This document shows positions 50,576 through 59,308 of a DNA stretch of 64,000 nucleotides, in pieces (position 1 is the first letter of the stretch; each line of letters starts with the position of its first letter). The translations under genes and the position numbers were made by a program. Under the pieces are notes generated by a model. It saw only the letters and a program-made list of their open reading frames with translations. It was not told the DNA's origin and searched no databases. Source of the DNA: an uncultured Lachnospiraceae bacterium (GTDB lineage: Bacteria; Bacillota; Clostridia; Lachnospirales; Lachnospiraceae); NCBI GenBank assembly GCA_910586355.1, contig CAJUHJ010000005.1, forward strand, positions 69,485-133,484, in the 5' to 3' direction.

Positions 50576-51967
50576 TTACTTCACGCGGGCACGTACTTCA
50601 TCAATTGTTCCTGCATTTAAGAAATGACCTTCTGGCACATCATCTAATTTTCCTTGCAAAATTTCAGAAAAACCTCTGACTGTTTCTGCAATGGGCACAT
50701 ATTTTCCTTCTAATCCGGTAAACTGGCCTGCTACAAAGAACGGCTGAGATAAAAATCTCTGGACTTTTCTTGCACGATTTACGACCAGCTTATCATCCTC
50801 TGATAATTCATCCATACCAAGGATTGCAATAATATCCTGAAGCTCCTTATATTTCTGTAAAATTTCCTGAACCCCGCGGGCAACTTCAAAATGCTCCTGC
50901 CCTACAATTCGAGGGTCTAAGATTCTCGACGTAGAACCAAGCGGATCCACTGCCGGATAAATACCAAGCTCTGCAATTGAACGTTCCAAAACGGTTGTTG
51001 CATCCAAATGGGCAAACGTTGTCGCCGGAGCTGGGTCTGTCAAGTCGTCGGCTGGAACATATACGGCCTGGACAGATGTAATAGAGCCGTTTTTCGTAGA
51101 AGTAATACGCTCTTGCAGCGTACCCATTTCCGTCTGAAGCGTCGGCTGATAACCTACTGCCGACGGCATACGTCCAAGCAAAGCGGATACTTCAGAACCT
51201 GCCTGTGTAAATCTAAAAATATTATCAATAAACAAAAGAACATCTTTACCGCCTTTATCGCGGAAATATTCTGCCATTGTAAGCCCTGAAAGACCAACGC
51301 GCATCCTGGCTCCAGGCGGCTCATTCATCTGGCCGAATACCATTGTTGTTTTATCTATAACGCCAGATTCCTTCATTTCATAATAAAGGTCATTTCCCTC
51401 TCGGGTACGCTCTCCAACTCCTGTAAATACAGAATAACCGCCATGCTCTGTTGCAATATTATGAATTAATTCCTGAATCAGTACCGTCTTACCTACACCT
51501 GCGCCACCAAAAAGACCAATTTTTCCGCCCTTCTGATAAGGACAAAGTAAATCTACTACTTTAATTCCAGTCTCTAACATCTCCTGCGAGGTTGACTGTT
51601 CTTCAAAAGAAGGTGCCTTTCTATGAATCGGCCAATATTCCACACCCTTTGGAGGCTTAACCTCATCTATCGGCTCGCCTAAGACATTGAACATACGCCC
51701 CAGCGTATTCTCGCCAACTGGGACACTGATTGGCGCTCCAGTCGCTTCTGCATCCATTCCGCGGACAAGACCATCCGTAGAACCCATGGCAATACATCTG
51801 ACCGTATCATCACCCAAATGCTGAGACACTTCCACTACTAACTTGTTGCCTTCTCGTGTCGTAACGTTAATAGCATCATTAATCTCCGGCAAATTCCCTT
51901 CTGAAAATTTAATATCCAGAACGGCGCCAATAATCTGAGTGATTTTACCTATATTCTTATCTGCCAT
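50576..51967 (-). CDS. atpD: ATP synthase F1 beta subunit
   Basis: The catalytic subunit, 463 residues: P-loop GGAGVGKTVLIQEL near residue 153, GERTREGNDLYYEM, the Walker B segment DVLLFIDNIFRF and ALLGRMPSAVGYQPTL. All catalytic features of F-type beta subunits are intact. It lies 86 bases downstream of atpG, with an ordinary ribosome site. Confidence 0.97.
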   Translation of the reverse strand: MADKNIGKITQIIGAVLDIKFSEGNLPEINDAINVTTREGNKLVVEVSQHLGDDTVRCIAMGSTDGLVRGMDAEATGAPISVPVGENTLGRMFNVLGEPIDEVKPPKGVEYWPIHRKAPSFEEQSTSQEMLETGIKVVDLLCPYQKGGKIGLFGGAGVGKTVLIQELIHNIATEHGGYSVFTGVGERTREGNDLYYEMKESGVIDKTTMVFGQMNEPPGARMRVGLSGLTMAEYFRDKGGKDVLLFIDNIFRFTQAGSEVSALLGRMPSAVGYQPTLQTEMGTLQERITSTKNGSITSVQAVYVPADDLTDPAPATTFAHLDATTVLERSIAELGIYPAVDPLGSTSRILDPRIVGQEHFEVARGVQEILQKYKELQDIIAILGMDELSEDDKLVVNRARKVQRFLSQPFFVAGQFTGLEGKYVPIAETVRGFSEILQGKLDDVPEGHFLNAGTIDEVRARVK

Positions 51968-52053
51968 CTTTTTCTATCACTCCTTATTATATTCGGTTTC
52001 TATGCAATGCACGTATACCGCAATTCTCATCCCTTAATTTCTTTAATCGCTGA

Positions 52054-52908
52054 TTAAGAGATTGCAGACGCACCTGCAATAATTTCTGTTAATTCCTGTG
52101 TAATCGAACCCTGACGCGCCCGATTATATTTCAGCGATAAATCACCAATCATTTCTTCTGCATTGCTTGTCGCAGAATCCATCGCCTGCATTCTGGCTCC
52201 ATTTTCACTGGCAGCCGCTTCTACCAGCGCCCCATAGAAAAGACTTGTAATATATTTTGGTATGATTAAATCCAAAGCCTCTTCCTCATTCGGCTCATAA
52301 TTCATCAGAATATTAGAATCCTCTGTGCTATCTTCTTCATTAAATTCTACCGGAAGCAGTTTCAAAAGTTTTGGCTCATGGCTCACTGTATTCTTAAAAT
52401 GCGTGTATGCCAGATAAATTTCACCAATTTCTCCCTCTTGAAACGCTTTCAAAATCTGTTTACAGATTGCTGCTGCATCTTCATAAACCGGGGCTTCCAT
52501 CACAGTGGAATAATCTTCTGCAATCTCGTATCCCCGACGTTCCAATGCATCTTTCCCCTTACTTCCAATCGCAAATATTTTAACTTCATCCTTTTGAAAT
52601 GTGCTGTCTGTCACCAATTTCACTACATTCGAATTATATCCGCCTGCTAATCCGCGGTTTGAAGTAATTACAACAACTGCCTTTTTTGCTGACTCGCCAG
52701 CGCTTAGATAAGGATGACGAATCGTCCCCGAACGCTTTAGCATAGAAATTACAGTCTGATACATATAGTTAAAATATGGATTCGTCTCTTCTGCGCGGTT
52801 TTTTGCCTTCTGCAGTTTTACAGTAGAAACAAGCTTCATGGCTTTTGTGATTTGCTGCGTACTCTGTATGCTGCTTCTTCTTCGCTTAATGTCTCTCATC
52901 GAGGCCAT
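52054..52908 (-). CDS. atpG: ATP synthase F1 gamma subunit
   Basis: Starts at ATG 52908 (MASMRDIKRRRSSIQSTQQI), preferred to a GTG three codons earlier because of the GGCGGTGG spacing; 284 residues. The N-terminal helix TKAMKLVSTVKLQKAK, central VVVITSNRGLAGGYNSNVVK and C-terminal RMQAMDSATSNAEEMI with NRARQGSITQELTEIIAGA are those of the rotating central stalk. It follows atpA by 21 bases. Confidence 0.96.
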   Translation of the reverse strand: MASMRDIKRRRSSIQSTQQITKAMKLVSTVKLQKAKNRAEETNPYFNYMYQTVISMLKRSGTIRHPYLSAGESAKKAVVVITSNRGLAGGYNSNVVKLVTDSTFQKDEVKIFAIGSKGKDALERRGYEIAEDYSTVMEAPVYEDAAAICKQILKAFQEGEIGEIYLAYTHFKNTVSHEPKLLKLLPVEFNEEDSTEDSNILMNYEPNEEEALDLIIPKYITSLFYGALVEAAASENGARMQAMDSATSNAEEMIGDLSLKYNRARQGSITQELTEIIAGASAIS

Positions 52909-52929
52909 TTCGTCCACCGCCTTTCATTT

Positions 52930-54444
52930 CTACTGAAAAGATTTTTTGCACTCTTCAATTGCTTTTATAAGCGCTTTCTCATTTTCCTCTTTTACTTCTT
53001 TTGTCTTTCGGATAGACTCTAAAATCTCTGGATATTTTGTCTCCACATACTCAAAAAGTTCATCCTGAAAACGCAAAATATCTTCTACTGGAATATCTAT
53101 GAGATACTTCTTTGTCGCTGCATAAATAATAATAACCTGATTTTCCACTGGCATCGGCTGATATTGCGGCTGTTTCAAAATCTCACGAATTCGCTCACCC
53201 TGCGCTAACTTCTCTTTTGTATCTGCATCCAGTTCTGACCCAAACTGAGAAAATGCCGCTAATTCGCGATACTGCGCCAGCTCTACACGAATCGGCGCTG
53301 CAATTTTTTTCATCGCTTTAATCTGTGCCGATCCTCCTACTCGTGATACGGAAAGACCGGCATTGATAGCCGGGCGGAAACCAGCATTAAACATATCTGT
53401 TTCCAGATAAATCTGACCGTCTGTAATAGAAATTACGTTCGTTGGAATATATGCTGATACGTCGCCTGCCTGTGTTTCAATAATCGGAAGTGCAGTCAGT
53501 GAACCTCCGCCTAAACTGTCATTCAATTTTGCCGCCCGCTCCAATAATCTGGAATGAAGATAAAATACATCTCCCGGATAAGCTTCTCGTCCAGGCGGAC
53601 GTTTTAAGAGTAAAGAAAGCGTACGGTATGCAGCCGCATGTTTACTTAAATCATCATAAACAACCAGCACATCCTGCCCGTTTTCCATCCATTCTTCTCC
53701 GATTGCACATCCTGAATATGGTGCAATATACTGCAGTGGAGCAAGTTCACTTGCAGTAGAAGCTACAACTGTGGTATAAGACATTGCGCCAAACTCTTCT
53801 AATGTCTTTACAATAGAAGCAACCGTCGACGCTTTCTGTCCAATTGCTACGTAAATACATTTTACGTCTTTACCTTTTTGATTGATAATCGTATCAACTG
53901 CAATTGCTGTCTTTCCAGTCTGTTTGTCACCAATGATAAGCTCACGCTGTCCCCGTCCAATCGGTACCATGGCGTCAATCGCCTTAATACCAGTTTGAAG
54001 CGGAGTATCCACAGATTTTCTAGAAATTACACCGCTTGCAACACGTTCAATTTTACGGAACTTATTTGTCTCAATCGGCCCCTTGCCGTCAATCGGCTGT
54101 CCTAACGCATTGACTACACGTCCTAACATTGCATCGCCGACAGGAACCTCTACTACTCTTCCCGTTGTTTTAACCGTATCTCCTTCATTGATACTTCTGG
54201 CGTCACCAAGTAAAACTGCACCAACATTATCTTCCTCTAAATTAAGTATCATTCCATACACTTCACCAGGGAATTCAAGAAGCTCGCCCTGCATTGCATT
54301 TTCCAGGCCATGAATACGTGCAATACCATCTGCCACCTGAATTACAGTACCTACATCCGCTACGGAAAGCTGCGCTGCATATCTTTTAATTTGCTCTTTT
54401 ATCACAGAACTGATTTCTTCTGGTTTTAAATTCATGGAACTCAT
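52930..54444 (-). CDS. atpA: ATP synthase F1 alpha subunit
   Basis: A 504-residue alpha subunit with P-loop GDKQTGKTAIAVDTI near residue 172, DVLVVYDDLSKHA and LLKRPPGREAYPGDVFYLHS, and the arginine-finger region ISVSRVGGSAQ-like LSVSRVGGSAQIKAMK. The first ATG overlaps the atpH stop as ATGA; the ATG three codons later gives the usual MNLKPEEIS start and may be used. Confidence 0.97.
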   Translation of the reverse strand: MSSMNLKPEEISSVIKEQIKRYAAQLSVADVGTVIQVADGIARIHGLENAMQGELLEFPGEVYGMILNLEEDNVGAVLLGDARSINEGDTVKTTGRVVEVPVGDAMLGRVVNALGQPIDGKGPIETNKFRKIERVASGVISRKSVDTPLQTGIKAIDAMVPIGRGQRELIIGDKQTGKTAIAVDTIINQKGKDVKCIYVAIGQKASTVASIVKTLEEFGAMSYTTVVASTASELAPLQYIAPYSGCAIGEEWMENGQDVLVVYDDLSKHAAAYRTLSLLLKRPPGREAYPGDVFYLHSRLLERAAKLNDSLGGGSLTALPIIETQAGDVSAYIPTNVISITDGQIYLETDMFNAGFRPAINAGLSVSRVGGSAQIKAMKKIAAPIRVELAQYRELAAFSQFGSELDADTKEKLAQGERIREILKQPQYQPMPVENQVIIIYAATKKYLIDIPVEDILRFQDELFEYVETKYPEILESIRKTKEVKEENEKALIKAIEECKKSFQ

Positions 54445-54998
54445 TCACCCACTTTCAACTGAATTTTCGATAATTCTCTGGATAAATCGTAGAGCTTCGT
54501 CTGAATACTGCTGTCTACAACACGATCCTTAATCCGAATTACCATACCGCCGATTAAAGCGGCATCTACATCATAGTGCATTTCAAATTCTACATATTCG
54601 GTCGTCTGAATCAATTTATCTATTATTTGTGCTTTCTGTGCCCCAGACAACTCTACTGCAGAAGTCACATAAGCAGTTCCAATATGCTTTGATTCTTTTA
54701 CCTCATTGACAAAATACTCCAGTACAGCGTCTAATTCGGCAAAATGGCCTTTCTCCACAATCATACATATCAGACCAGCCAATTCATCCGATACCTTATC
54801 CTCGAAAATGCTTTCTATGATTTGAATTTTCTCTTCTTTTACAATTTTCGGATGGTTCATCAATTTGAAAATCTCTGGATTCTCTTTCAATGCAGTCCGT
54901 ATTCCCTCTGCTTCCGCATAAAAAGAATCTACACGGCCTTTTTCTGCCGCAACTTCAAACAATGCATCCCCATATGTTTTAGAAACTAGCTTAGCCAT
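54441..54998 (-). CDS. atpH: ATP synthase F1 delta subunit
   Basis: A 185-residue subunit: N-terminal helical domain starting AKLVSKTYGDALFEVA and C-terminal IGGMVIRIKDRVVDSSIQTKL typical of OSCP/delta. It joins the peripheral stalk to F1. It overlaps atpF by 13 bases and atpA by 4, showing tight coupling. Confidence 0.95.
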   Translation of the reverse strand: MAKLVSKTYGDALFEVAAEKGRVDSFYAEAEGIRTALKENPEIFKLMNHPKIVKEEKIQIIESIFEDKVSDELAGLICMIVEKGHFAELDAVLEYFVNEVKESKHIGTAYVTSAVELSGAQKAQIIDKLIQTTEYVEFEMHYDVDAALIGGMVIRIKDRVVDSSIQTKLYDLSRELSKIQLKVGE

Positions 54999-55501
54999 GT
55001 CGAATCACCCATTTCTTTCAATGTCTCTTCCACAAGCGTATCTTGAATCTGCGTATTCATCGAAGCTGCTACTACTTTCGCCGCCATCATAGAGGCAACA
55101 GTGATCATTTCTTGTTTTACCTCGTCTGCTGCGCGTTTCTTCTCCAATTCAGCTTCTTCACCTGCTCTTTTAATAATGCGGGCGGCTTCTTCTTTCGCCT
55201 CATCAATAATTTTGGCTTCATTTTTTAAAGCTTTCTGGCGTGCCTCGCTTAAAATCTGCTCAGCTTCTTTTTCCACACCTTTCAGCTTGCTTTCATACAG
55301 CTTCTTTAACTCCTCAGCTTTCTCCCTGTCTGCATTCGCATCCTTAATATTCTTACTAATCCCTTCCTGTCTGTCTTTTAACAGCTTACGAACTGGATTA
55401 AACAATAGATAACTTGCAAACAAAAATAAAACAAATACAGAAGCGCCAAACTGCAGCGCATCCATGATAAGCTGCATATCAAGTCCAAATAATCTTTCCA
55501 T
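54986..55501 (-). CDS. atpF: ATP synthase Fo b subunit
   Basis: The 171-residue b subunit has one N-terminal membrane helix (ALQFGASVFVLFLFASYLLFNPV) and a long charged coiled coil rich in Ala, Glu and Lys. It forms the peripheral stalk with delta. AGGAGGGTGAAC precedes ATG 55501. Confidence 0.95.
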   Translation of the reverse strand: MERLFGLDMQLIMDALQFGASVFVLFLFASYLLFNPVRKLLKDRQEGISKNIKDANADREKAEELKKLYESKLKGVEKEAEQILSEARQKALKNEAKIIDEAKEEAARIIKRAGEEAELEKKRAADEVKQEMITVASMMAAKVVAASMNTQIQDTLVEETLKEMGDSTWLS

Positions 55502-55545
55502 AATTTAGAAGTTCACCCTCCTTTCCGTATTTTGTATACATACCT

Positions 55546-55803
55546 TTACCATGTCAAAGGTTTTACGAAAAGTAAGAGAATTGCAACAAGCAGACCATAA
55601 AGACCTGTTGTTTCTGCAACTGCCTGGCCTAATAACATTGTAGATGTAATATCAGATTTCGCTCCTGGATTTCTTCCTACCGCATTTGCTGCATAACCAG
55701 CCGCAATACCCTGTCCTACACCAGGCCCAATACCTGCAATAACTGCAAGGCCTGCACCGATTGCTGAACACGCTAAGATTAAATCATTTCCTGAAATATT
55801 CAT
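55546..55803 (-). CDS. atpE: ATP synthase Fo c subunit, Na+-type signature
   Basis: At 85 residues it forms two membrane helices. The ion-binding residues are Gln in GPGVGQGIAAG near residue 31 and Glu followed by Thr-Thr in GQAVAETTGLYG near residue 64. Gln plus Glu-Ser/Thr in these places is the Na+-binding pattern known from Ilyobacter and Acetobacterium, whereas H+-type rings usually lack the Gln and the hydroxyl residue. The c ring would then carry Na+. The inference rests on the motif only. Confidence 0.95.
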   Translation of the reverse strand: MNISGNDLILACSAIGAGLAVIAGIGPGVGQGIAAGYAANAVGRNPGAKSDITSTMLLGQAVAETTGLYGLLVAILLLFVKPLTW

Positions 55804-55843
55804 AATAAATTCCTCCTAATCAAAAATAATATTATACATTTTC

Positions 55844-56563
55844 TTATTCTGAATCAATCGCCTGATTAATGTACGTCATTGTCAACATACAAAATACATA
55901 AGTTTGAATTGCCCCTGAGAACAAATCAAAATACACATGAAGTATTGACGGCCAAAATGTCGCAATCCATCCTAGCAGTCCATAGACCAGCGCCATAATA
56001 ATGGTTCCCGACAAAATATTTGCAAACAAACGCAAAGACAGAGAAATCGGCACTGCAAAATCACTAATAATATTAATTGGCGCCCAAATTGGCCATGGAT
56101 CACACAATCCTTTCAGTACGCCGGAAACATGCTGATGCTTGAATTTGTTAAAATGAATCAGGCAAAACGTCATAACTCCTAATGCAAATGTCACACCATA
56201 ATCTGCTGTCGGCGGCCTCAATCCAAAAATGCCGGATATATTACTCATTAAAATGAAAATAAAAACTGTGCTGATATAATTCGCAAATTTACCTGAATTC
56301 ACACCCATAACACCTTTTACCATTTTATCAAGCATTTCTACAATCAGTTCAACTACATTCTGAAAACCATCCGGCACTTCTTTTGCATGTTTGATTTTCC
56401 GATTTGCAGCAATAAAAAAACCAATTAAAAGAATCATAACAATCAATAAGCATACATGAGTTGTCGTAATCCAGCAGGTCTGGCCAAAAACTTCATAAGA
56501 AAACAGGCCATGTACCATAATATCAATATCTGCACCGGAAGCCATCAAAATTGCATTATTCAA
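55844..56563 (-). CDS. atpB: ATP synthase Fo a subunit
   Basis: At 239 residues it is a polytopic subunit with the essential Arg in SLRLFANILSGTIIMALVYG and a FQNVVELIVEMLDKMVKGVMG loop. The start is probably TTG 56563, seven bases behind AGGAGG; ATG 56545 is the alternative. It forms the ion channels beside the c ring. It lies between atpI and atpE. Confidence 0.94.
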   Translation of the reverse strand: MNNAILMASGADIDIMVHGLFSYEVFGQTCWITTTHVCLLIVMILLIGFFIAANRKIKHAKEVPDGFQNVVELIVEMLDKMVKGVMGVNSGKFANYISTVFIFILMSNISGIFGLRPPTADYGVTFALGVMTFCLIHFNKFKHQHVSGVLKGLCDPWPIWAPINIISDFAVPISLSLRLFANILSGTIIMALVYGLLGWIATFWPSILHVYFDLFSGAIQTYVFCMLTMTYINQAIDSE

Positions 56564-56575
56564 ATTCTCACCTCC

Positions 56576-57010
56576 TTAATCTTTGTCCTCTACTGTCTCT
56601 ATTTCACACTTTTTTGAAAACTCCTCCCTTCCCTGTAACCTTAAAATTATTTTATGAATTAACGGCTGCATATACGCAGCTATTTTCAAACCCATAACAC
56701 CAATAAATGCAGCAATTGGATTTCCAATATTAAAATAAGCAATACAAAAAAATGCAGCGGCTACCGCCATATAACGAAACAGCGACATTGCAATTAATTT
56801 TCCCTGTCCGCTTGATAAACTAACTGCATTCTCAATCACGACCGCCATATGGACTGCCATCATAACAGCAATGCCCATTCCCAGCCATATACCCGTAGAA
56901 TACAATAATTTATCTTCCACAAACCATATTCCGGCAATCCATACAATCATACCATATAACAGTATTCCCAAAACTAATTCCGGAAGCGCTTTATTTAGTC
57001 TTCTTAACAT
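56576..57010 (-). CDS. atpI: ATP synthase subunit I
   Basis: From ATG 57010 the protein has 144 residues with four hydrophobic segments and no strong motif; position between atpZ and atpB, size and topology match AtpI, which helps assemble the c ring. The frame is open to 57091, but the earlier codons would overlap atpZ extensively; the chosen start overlaps its end by 20 bases. The ribosome site (GGGATAC) is poor, consistent with translational coupling. Confidence 0.75.
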   Translation of the reverse strand: MLRRLNKALPELVLGILLYGMIVWIAGIWFVEDKLLYSTGIWLGMGIAVMMAVHMAVVIENAVSLSSGQGKLIAMSLFRYMAVAAAFFCIAYFNIGNPIAAFIGVMGLKIAAYMQPLIHKIILRLQGREEFSKKCEIETVEDKD

Positions 57011-57242
57011 TCTTTGTATCCCTGCCGCTTTCCTGTTCGAATATTTTTTTTGCCATCTTATAGCAATTTCGAAACCCTGCCAATGCTCCAATGATAAACA
57101 AAGGCACCACTATAAACAGCATATCATATTTCTTTCCAATATATACTCCGAACATTGTACACATCAAAATAGGAACAATCATATTAATTCCAAACTGCGT
57201 TATCATAGTAAAAGACTGATAAACATTTTTCCTGTATTTCAT
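56991..57242 (-). CDS. atpZ: AtpZ/AtpI-like membrane protein
   Basis: A small 83-residue protein with two membrane helices: the first includes MITQFGINMIVPILMCTMFG, then VYIGKKYD, and the second LFIVVPLFIIGALAGFRNCYKMA. This is the AtpZ/F0F1-assoc pattern (GxxIGxxxD and GxxxGFxxxxK) found at the start of atp operons; AtpZ has been linked to Mg2+/Ca2+ handling or assembly. TAAGGAGAG precedes the ATG. Confidence 0.85.
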   Translation of the reverse strand: MKYRKNVYQSFTMITQFGINMIVPILMCTMFGVYIGKKYDMLFIVVPLFIIGALAGFRNCYKMAKKIFEQESGRDTKNVKKTK

Positions 57243-57260
57243 ACAGTCTCTCCTTATATA

Positions 57261-57746
57261 CTATAAATCCAGACAGATTTCCCGGTTTGTATGCTCATAT
57301 TTATAATAACGCACGCCTGCAGCATCAAACATACGCTTTGATGCAATAACCGACGGCGTATGTTCATATTTATCCGATTCATATACAATCGTCTTGATTC
57401 CCGACTGAATAATCGCTTTCGCACACTCGTTACAAGGAAACAATGATACATATAATTTTGCACCTTCCAAACTGCCGCCTCTGTAATTTAAAATAGCATT
57501 TAATTCACTGTGCGTCGTATACAAATATTTATTGTCCAAAGGCTCCCCTTCTCTTGCCCAGGGAAATGCGTCATCTGAACATCCTGCTGGAAATCCATTA
57601 TATCCCATAGAAAGAATCTTATTATCTTCACTCACAATACATGCTCCTACCTGAGTATGCGGATCTTTTGAACGCATTGCAGAAAGCATTGCCACACCCA
57701 TAAAATATTCATCCCAGCTAATATAATCCCGACGTTTATCACTCAT
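57261..57746 (-). CDS. dCMP deaminase
   Basis: A 161-residue zinc deaminase: HSELNAIL carries the HAE-like zinc and catalytic pair (His-Ser-Glu), FPCNECAKAII is the PCxxC zinc site, and SKDPHTQVGACIV plus MGYNGFPAGCSDD are typical of deoxycytidylate deaminases (ComEB type). It makes dUMP for thymidylate synthesis. It overlaps the end of the phosphatase-like gene by 8 bases and is 18 bases ahead of atpZ, so it may be transcribed into the atp operon. Confidence 0.93.
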   Translation of the reverse strand: MSDKRRDYISWDEYFMGVAMLSAMRSKDPHTQVGACIVSEDNKILSMGYNGFPAGCSDDAFPWAREGEPLDNKYLYTTHSELNAILNYRGGSLEGAKLYVSLFPCNECAKAIIQSGIKTIVYESDKYEHTPSVIASKRMFDAAGVRYYKYEHTNREICLDL

Positions 57747-58200
57747 ATGAACCTCCTTCGTTTAAAATCGCCGCTAATTTCCGAACAGAAGCAAGCAGTG
57801 TCTCATAGCACAGTCCATACATTTGAAGCGTCCCTCCATAAGGATCCATAATTTCAATTTCATCTCCTACAAATTCTGAAAGTACATGCACCTTCTCTGC
57901 ATCTATTCCTTCAAAGAGTTCCAATATTTTATCACGATGTTTACTCTCCATTGCTAACACTAATGTATTTCCTTCTAAATCTTCTATTGTCAAAGGACTT
58001 GACATACATCCTTCCGTAGGAAGCCCGTTACTAATCATAACTGCCTCTGCCTTCTGATTTAAAGGTTCTGGAAATAATACTACAAGTCCGCGTGCAGCAA
58101 TTTCAATATCCCATTTTAATCCAATATCTTCTAATATAGCAGCTGCCATAAATTCCCTGCAGTTGCCGCTTTCAGCTGTAAATATTATCTTATCATACAA
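57739..58200 (-). CDS. Low-molecular-weight phosphatase-like protein lacking the catalytic Cys
   Basis: AGGGGG before the TTG at 58200 gives 153 residues; the frame is open to 58239. The protein follows LMW protein tyrosine phosphatases (P-loop, LVLAMESKHRDKIL, MDPYGGTLQMYG with the general-acid Asp), but the P-loop reads FTAESGNCREFMA where active enzymes have VCxGNxCRSP. The nucleophilic Cys aligns with Ala, while the Arg remains. It may bind a phosphoprotein without cleaving it or use another chemistry. It follows the Sua5-type gene with overlapping ends and precedes dCMP deaminase. Confidence 0.75.
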   Translation of the reverse strand: MYDKIIFTAESGNCREFMAAAILEDIGLKWDIEIAARGLVVLFPEPLNQKAEAVMISNGLPTEGCMSSPLTIEDLEGNTLVLAMESKHRDKILELFEGIDAEKVHVLSEFVGDEIEIMDPYGGTLQMYGLCYETLLASVRKLAAILNEGGSYE

Positions 58201-59272
58201 TTTTAGTTTCCCCCTGATTCCCCTTGGCAATAAGCACATGATGACCTGCCGCTTTCAGCAGACGGTTCATGATAGCTTGTCCAATATTCGGCGTATGAAA
58301 ACATTCTGAATAAATAACATTTACATTTCCGGCATCAAACTCTCTTAAAATTTTATATAAATGTTTTGCAATCACATCTTCGTCCGCCCGGCTGCCAATG
58401 CTTAAAACCAAATCTCCACGATAATATATTTTTGTCTCATCCGTCCCAATGACACCGACCCTCCTGCCACATGCCTGCATTTCTGCTGTCAGTGCATTTA
58501 TCTTTTCTATCACATCTGCTCTGTCGCCGTCTACAATCATTAATTCTGCTTTCGGTGCATAATGCCTATATTTCATACCAGGCGCTTTTGGTCTGGCCAA
58601 AGAATCCTGCTGTAAAATCCCGGGGTCGATTTTCACAGTTCCAATTACTCTTTCTAACATCTCCTTCGTAATATAACCCGGCCTAAGTATCATTGGAATC
58701 TCTTCTGTCAAATCAATTATCGTAGATTCTATTCCAATACCAACTTCACCTCCATCTAAAATTAACGGAATCTTCCCCTCTAAGTCCTCTTTTACATGTT
58801 CAGCTAATGTTGGGCTTGGGCGTCCGGATGCATTTGCACTGGGCGCGGCAATCATACAGCCGCTTTCCCGAATCAGCGCCAATGCCACGGGATGATTTGG
58901 CATACGGACTGCTACGGTATCCAATCCACCCGTAGTTTCATACGGAATATTTTGATTCTTCTTAAAAATCATAGTCAAAGGCCCCGGCCAAAATTTATCT
59001 GCCAGCACCTTCGCCTGTTCTGGTAATGTTTCTACTATTTGAAATAAATCTTCAAATCCGGCTATATGCACAATCAAAGGATTATCGGACGGCCGCCCTT
59101 TTGCTGCATATATCTTTGCTGCGGCTTTCGGATTTTTCGCATCTGCCCCCAGGCCGTATACTGTTTCCGTGGGAAATGCCACTAATTCCTCTTGTTGAAT
59201 TATCTCTGCTGCCTGGCAAATCTTATCATGGCAGACTGTACAATCATCTATTTTATAAATCCTAGTTTCCAT
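58193..59272 (-). CDS. L-threonylcarbamoyladenylate synthase (Sua5/YwlC)
   Basis: A two-domain protein of 359 residues. The YrdC domain has VAFPTETVYGLGADA, AKGRPSDNPLIVHI, WPGPLTMIFKK and APSANASGRPSPT; the C-terminal Sua5 domain has PGMKYRHYAPKAELMIV. It makes threonylcarbamoyl-AMP for the t6A modification of ANN-decoding tRNAs. It leads a run of genes reaching into the atp operon. Confidence 0.95.
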   Translation of the reverse strand: METRIYKIDDCTVCHDKICQAAEIIQQEELVAFPTETVYGLGADAKNPKAAAKIYAAKGRPSDNPLIVHIAGFEDLFQIVETLPEQAKVLADKFWPGPLTMIFKKNQNIPYETTGGLDTVAVRMPNHPVALALIRESGCMIAAPSANASGRPSPTLAEHVKEDLEGKIPLILDGGEVGIGIESTIIDLTEEIPMILRPGYITKEMLERVIGTVKIDPGILQQDSLARPKAPGMKYRHYAPKAELMIVDGDRADVIEKINALTAEMQACGRRVGVIGTDETKIYYRGDLVLSIGSRADEDVIAKHLYKILREFDAGNVNVIYSECFHTPNIGQAIMNRLLKAAGHHVLIAKGNQGETKIV

Positions 59273-59308
59273 ATATTAGAATATACCACATAAAATAGAA
59301 AAAGTGAA

